From positions 1 to 8,989 of the forward strand of contig JBBDQP010000021.1 of assembly GCA_040905965.1 (NCBI GenBank): a stretch of 8,989 nucleotides of DNA. Reading direction: 5' to 3'. Shown piece by piece: positions 7,157 through 8,989 of this stretch; the stretch's first letter is position 1, and each line of letters opens with the position of its first letter. The notes beneath the pieces were generated by a model that was given only the letters and a program-made list of their open reading frames with translations, searched no databases and had not been told where the DNA came from. The position numbers and the translations under genes were made by a program. The stretch is from DATHWB01 sp040905965 (GTDB taxonomy: Bacteria; Actinomycetota; Acidimicrobiia; Spongiisociales; ZC4RG35).

Positions 7157-7526
7157 TGATGCCTCCGTCGATGATCCACAAGACGACAGTCTTGAGCCCG
7201 AAGTCGAGTCCGAAGATGAGGAGGGTGAGCGCCACGCTGGTGATCATCGTCACTGCGGTGAAGACGATGAGCTGCTCACTGGTCGGCCAGGAGACTTTGC
7301 GCAGTTCGACACGAACCTCGTGGAGGTATTCGACGACTCGTCGAAAGAGGTTCTGCTTCTCGGCGACGGGCTGGGCGCCGCCTCCGGCCGTCCCACCACC
7401 CGCCGGGACCTTTGCGGCAGCCGCGCGACTGGCACGGGCGGCCGCGCCACGTCCGCCTTCGCTCTTTTCCTTGTTCTTCTGCAGCCGCTCTTCGCGTTCG
7501 ATCATGCGGCGGGTTTCTCGGTTCAT
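7149..7526 (-). CDS. secE: Preprotein translocase subunit SecE
   Basis: SecE is the essential clamp subunit of the SecYEG protein-conducting channel in the inner membrane. The 125-residue product has a long basic, Ala/Gly-rich N-terminal region (about 1-58) with no recognisable domain. This is followed by the amphipathic helix with the SecE signature VELRKVSWPT (K77, W80, P81) and one transmembrane segment (about 87-118). A single membrane span is the usual form outside the Enterobacteria. An AGGA ribosome binding site lies 8 nt before the ATG. It follows tRNA-Trp and overlaps nusG by 8 nt. Confidence 0.96.
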   Translation of the reverse strand: MNRETRRMIEREERLQKNKEKSEGGRGAAARASRAAAAKVPAGGGTAGGGAQPVAEKQNLFRRVVEYLHEVRVELRKVSWPTSEQLIVFTAVTMITSVALTLLIFGLDFGLKTVVLWIIDGGISG

Positions 7527-7538
7527 GACTCTTTTCCT

Positions 7539-7553
7539 CGCGGCTTCGCCGCG
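7539..7553 (-). other. Small GC hairpin between tRNA-Trp and secE
   Basis: CGCGGC (7539-7544) and GCCGCG (7548-7553) form a 6-bp stem with a GAA triloop in the minus-strand transcript (or 5 bp with a 5-nt loop). It sits between the tRNA 3' end and the secE ribosome binding site. It could mark the tRNA/mRNA processing boundary, but no function is shown. Confidence 0.4.
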
Positions 7554-7566
7554 GTGGTCTCTTCGG

Positions 7567-7641
7567 CAGGGGTGGAGGGACTCGAACCCCCAACCTCCGG
7601 ATTTGGAGTCCGGCGCTCTAGCCAGTTCGAGCTACACCCCT
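7567..7641 (-). tRNA. trnW: tRNA-Trp (CCA anticodon)
   Basis: A complete 75-nt cloverleaf can be drawn. The 7-bp acceptor stem is AGGGGTG with CACCCCT, the D stem is GCTC/GAGC, and the anticodon stem is CCGGA/TCCGG with loop CTCCAAA, giving anticodon CCA. The T stem carries the TTCGAGT loop. The discriminator base is G, as expected for bacterial tRNA-Trp. The following bases are CCG, so the 3' CCA end is not encoded and must be added enzymatically. Placement immediately before secE matches other Actinobacteria; the tRNA is probably processed from the secE-nusG transcript. Confidence 0.97.
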
Positions 7642-7662
7642 ACGGGGGCGCAGGGCCGCGTC

Positions 7663-7691
7663 AGTATACGGACCGCCTCGGAGCGGGGGAA
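7663..7691 (-). promoter_or_regulatory. Candidate promoter for trnW-secE-nusG-rplK-rplA
   Basis: The minus strand has TATACT at 7668-7663, a near-consensus -10 box, placing the transcription start near 7656, about 15 nt before the tRNA 5' end. The -35 position (TTCCCC at 7691-7686, 17-nt spacer) is poor. It lies in the 141-nt gap after the hydratase gene, suggesting that the tRNA operon starts independently. Confidence 0.55.
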
Positions 7692-7782
7692 ATCCCTCAG
7701 TTGTCGCATCTCCAGGTGTCCGACACCCGATGCCGACCCCCAGCCTACCGGCTTCCGGCGGACACCGAACCGCTGATTCGGA

Positions 7783-8595
7783 TCATTCGACGACCACCGC
7801 CAGGAACGCTCCGTCTTCGTCTCCCAGTTCGAAGGAAGCCCCGGTGTCTCTTCGCGAGCCGGTCAGTCGCACCTCGACCGCCGCCCCCAGCGGACGCCGG
7901 TAACGGAAGCGGGCAGACGCGGGTTCGATGCCGAGACGAACGGATGCTTCGATCACCCACGCACTCTGCAGCAGCCCGTGAACCACCACTCCGGGAAGCC
8001 CGGCCGCGACCGCGGCCGCATGATCCCAGTGGATGGGATTCCAGTCCCGTGAGGCGCCGGCATACCGGACGAGATCGGAGCGGGAAGCCGAGAAGCACCC
8101 CAGTTCGGCAGGCTCGTCGCCGAGACCGCCAGTCACCTCGCATCGGCTCCCAACGTCGGGAGCAGGTTCGGGGCGCTCGGCGCCTCCGGCTCCGGGGGCG
8201 GTCTCTCCCCCGGACATCAGAAACGTCGAGGAGCCCGTGAGGACCGTCGCACCGCCCGTTTCGACCACGAGCTCGAAGGTGGTGAAGAACACACCGCCCC
8301 GCTCCCGAACCCTTGTCACCGTGCCGGTGACCGCGAGATCGGCACCGAGAGGGATCGGAGCGTGCCAGGTGAAGCCCTGGTCCCCGTGGATGACCGATCT
8401 GGTGTCTTCACCCGCCCGCTCGTCGGACAGCAGATGGGGCGCGACGACGAAAAGCAGGGCACCGGCGAGGGACTGGGGCGCCCGTCCCGGAGTGTCCGCC
8501 GCTCCGACGATCGTGGCGTATTCGCCGACCTTCTCGGGGTCGGTCCGATAGGCATACGGGCCGTAGCTGACGCCGGCGAGATCCTCGATGCTCAT
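7783..8595 (-). CDS. Double-hotdog MaoC-family (R)-specific enoyl-thioester hydratase, HadA-HadB-like fusion
   Basis: The 270-residue protein probably catalyses reversible hydration/dehydration of 2-enoyl thioesters to (R)-3-hydroxyacyl thioesters (ACP or CoA). The N-terminal half (about 1-128, AGVSYGPYAYRTDPEKV onwards) resembles the FAS1-type dehydratase hotdog of mycobacterial HadA. A Gly/Pro/Glu-rich linker spans about 130-155. The C-terminal hotdog (about 160-270) contains the hydratase motif YAGASRDWNPIHWD with catalytic pair D184 and H189, then the GLPGVVVHGLL strand, closely resembling HadB. In mycobacteria the separate hadA, hadB and hadC genes sit at this same place between rpmG and tRNA-Trp, where they serve mycolic-acid synthesis. 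Here one gene replaces them, and a mycolate role need not apply. An AAGGATG ribosome binding site precedes the ATG. ACP versus CoA substrate cannot be decided from sequence. Confidence 0.88.
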   Translation of the reverse strand: MSIEDLAGVSYGPYAYRTDPEKVGEYATIVGAADTPGRAPQSLAGALLFVVAPHLLSDERAGEDTRSVIHGDQGFTWHAPIPLGADLAVTGTVTRVRERGGVFFTTFELVVETGGATVLTGSSTFLMSGGETAPGAGGAERPEPAPDVGSRCEVTGGLGDEPAELGCFSASRSDLVRYAGASRDWNPIHWDHAAAVAAGLPGVVVHGLLQSAWVIEASVRLGIEPASARFRYRRPLGAAVEVRLTGSRRDTGASFELGDEDGAFLAVVVE

Positions 8596-8602
8596 CTCAT
8601 CC

Positions 8603-8629
8603 TTCCGGACTTTCCGGACCTTCCGGACG
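8603..8629. repeat. Triple tandem 9-bp repeat containing TCCGGA palindromes
   Basis: Three perfect-period 9-nt units, TTCCGGAC followed by T, C or G, occupy 8603-8611, 8612-8620 and 8621-8629. Each contains the palindrome TCCGGA, and the unit nearest the gene merges with the ribosome binding site of the hydratase gene. It could be a protein-binding array or a simple replication-slippage repeat. Confidence 0.7.
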
Positions 8630-8634
8630 CGACA

Positions 8635-8669
8635 GGAGCGAGGCCAGCAACCCCGCTGTGCCTCGCTCC
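8635..8669 (-). other. Long hairpin in the hydratase gene leader
   Basis: GGAGCGAGGC (8635-8644) pairs with GCCTCGCTCC (8660-8669). CAGC (8645-8648) extends the stem with GCTG (8655-8658) past a one-base bulge, leaving a 6-nt loop. The total is 14 bp, mostly G-C. No T-tract follows on the minus strand. It may be a 5'-leader structure of the hydratase mRNA or a second stop signal behind rpmG. Confidence 0.55.
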
Positions 8670-8696
8670 CAGGCCACTGACTCCGCGTAGGTCGTC

Positions 8697-8702
8697 AGGC
8701 TA
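8697..8702 (-). promoter_or_regulatory. Weak candidate -10 box for the hydratase gene
   Basis: TAGCCT on the minus strand (8702-8697) fits TANNNT, the same hexamer as before serB. It lies just downstream of the post-rpmG hairpin and about 100 nt before the hydratase ATG. No good -35 is seen. Confidence 0.25.
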
Positions 8703-8728
8703 GACCCCACCACGGACCGCCGCCACGA

Positions 8729-8758
8729 GAAGAGCCCGACCACTCGGCCGGGCTCTTC
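8729..8758 (-). terminator. Probable terminator of tuf-rpmG
   Basis: A perfect 10-bp inverted repeat (8729-8738 with 8749-8758, 10-nt loop) begins 4 nt after the rpmG stop. Only a weak T-rich stretch (TCTTCTCGT, partly in the stem) follows on the minus strand. Position and stem strength favour a U-poor actinobacterial-style terminator separating rpmG from the hydratase gene. Confidence 0.6.
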
Positions 8759-8762
8759 GACG

Positions 8763-8924
8763 TCAACGAGTCTCGCGATGCGAGGTGTGCGATCGGCACC
8801 ACCTGCAGTACTTCTTCAACTGCAGGCGATCACGAGTGTTCGCCTTGCTCTTCGTGGTCACGTAGTTGCGACGTTTGCAGTCGTCGCACGCCAACGTGAT
8901 CGGTGGTCTCTTGTCACTGGGCAT
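8763..8924 (-). CDS. rpmG: 50S ribosomal protein L33, zinc-ribbon form
   Basis: L33 is a small large-subunit protein near the E site. The 53-residue product starts MPSDKRPPITLACDDC and ends SHTSHRETR. It has two Cys pairs, C13-x2-C16 and C40-x2-C43, so it is the zinc-binding form, and it has the conserved RRNYVTTKSKANTRDRLQLKK core of this family. The ATG is 9 nt after the tuf stop. Its AGGA ribosome binding site overlaps the tuf TAG, so translation is probably coupled to EF-Tu. A hairpin follows the stop immediately. Confidence 0.96.
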   Translation of the reverse strand: MPSDKRPPITLACDDCKRRNYVTTKSKANTRDRLQLKKYCRWCRSHTSHRETR

Positions 8925-8933
8925 ATTTGATTC

Positions 8934-8989
8934 CTACTTGGTGATCTTGGTGACGCGGCCGGCGCCGACAGTGCGCCCACCCTCACGAA
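8934..8989 (-). CDS. tuf: Elongation factor Tu, C-terminal 18 codons only
   Basis: The visible C-terminus reads REGGRTVGAGRVTKITK followed by TAG, the highly conserved end of EF-Tu domain III. EF-Tu is the GTPase that delivers aminoacyl-tRNA to the ribosome. The rest of the gene lies beyond the right edge. It runs into rpmG with a 9-nt gap. Confidence 0.95.
   Translation of the reverse strand, partial: REGGRTVGAGRVTKITK

Noticed and set aside
7083..8240. A 385-codon plus-strand frame across nusG, secE, tRNA-Trp and the hydratase
   Set aside because: It runs through a tRNA and three well-supported genes on the other strand, with an Arg/Pro-rich composition typical of shadows.
8362..8703. A 113-codon plus-strand frame across the hydratase start and its leader
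   Set aside because: The apparent repeated peptide (LPDFPDLPD) only reflects the 9-bp DNA repeat. The frame is antisense to a real gene.
1..8989. Search for CRISPR arrays, insertion sequences, attachment sites, defence or biosynthetic systems
   Set aside because: No spaced direct repeats, transposase or integrase motifs, or foreign-looking composition were seen; the content is conserved housekeeping genes.

Overview
This is a high-GC chromosomal window from a member of the Actinomycetota. The main clue is gene order: on the minus strand it reads tuf, rpmG, a MaoC/Had-type hydratase, tRNA-Trp, secE, nusG, rplK, rplA, rplJ, rplL. A Had-type dehydratase between rpmG and the tRNA-Trp/secE/nusG block is the arrangement known from mycobacteria (rpmG2-hadABC-trpT-secE-nusG-rplK-rplA) and relatives. 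The directly upstream tuf and the fused hydratase argue against Mycobacterium itself. A deep-branching lineage such as Acidimicrobiia is plausible, but that is inference. No mobile elements, CRISPR arrays or signs of horizontal transfer were seen.

Layout. Positions 1-1085 (minus) hold most of serB, a phosphoserine phosphatase with two ACT domains whose C-terminus runs off the left edge. A 79-bp divergent spacer separates it from pepN (1165-3720, plus), a complete M1 zinc aminopeptidase of 851 residues. PepN converges on the ribosomal-protein cluster, and a perfect 15-bp stem terminator lies between pepN and rplL. From 3783 to the right edge every gene is on the minus strand: rplL, rplJ, a 513-nt spacer, rplA, rplK, nusG, secE, tRNA-Trp, a double-hotdog hydratase, rpmG and the last 18 codons of tuf.

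Transcription units (inferred). tuf-rpmG ends at a hairpin just after rpmG. The hydratase has its own 167-nt upstream spacer with two strong hairpins and a triple 9-bp tandem repeat. trnW-secE-nusG-rplK-rplA probably starts at a TATACT -10 box 15-20 nt before the tRNA. rplJ-rplL probably has its own promoter near 4933-4962 and a leader of about 160 nt. That leader can fold either as an intrinsic terminator or as a competing hairpin, which fits L10(L7/L12)-type attenuation.

How the genes work together. tuf, rpmG, rplK, rplA, rplJ and rplL supply the translation machinery: EF-Tu, the ribosomal stalk (L10 and L7/L12), the stalk base (L11), the L1 stalk, and L33. nusG supplies the elongation factor linking RNA polymerase to Rho or ribosomes, and secE the essential SecYEG subunit. 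The hydratase probably acts in fatty-acid or acyl-thioester metabolism. The usual rplL-rpoB linkage is absent, because rplL is followed by a terminator and a convergent peptidase. The window is mostly conserved housekeeping sequence. The most interesting parts are the rplJ leader, the fused hydratase and the uncoupling of rplJL from rpoBC. I did not find a convincing novel system.
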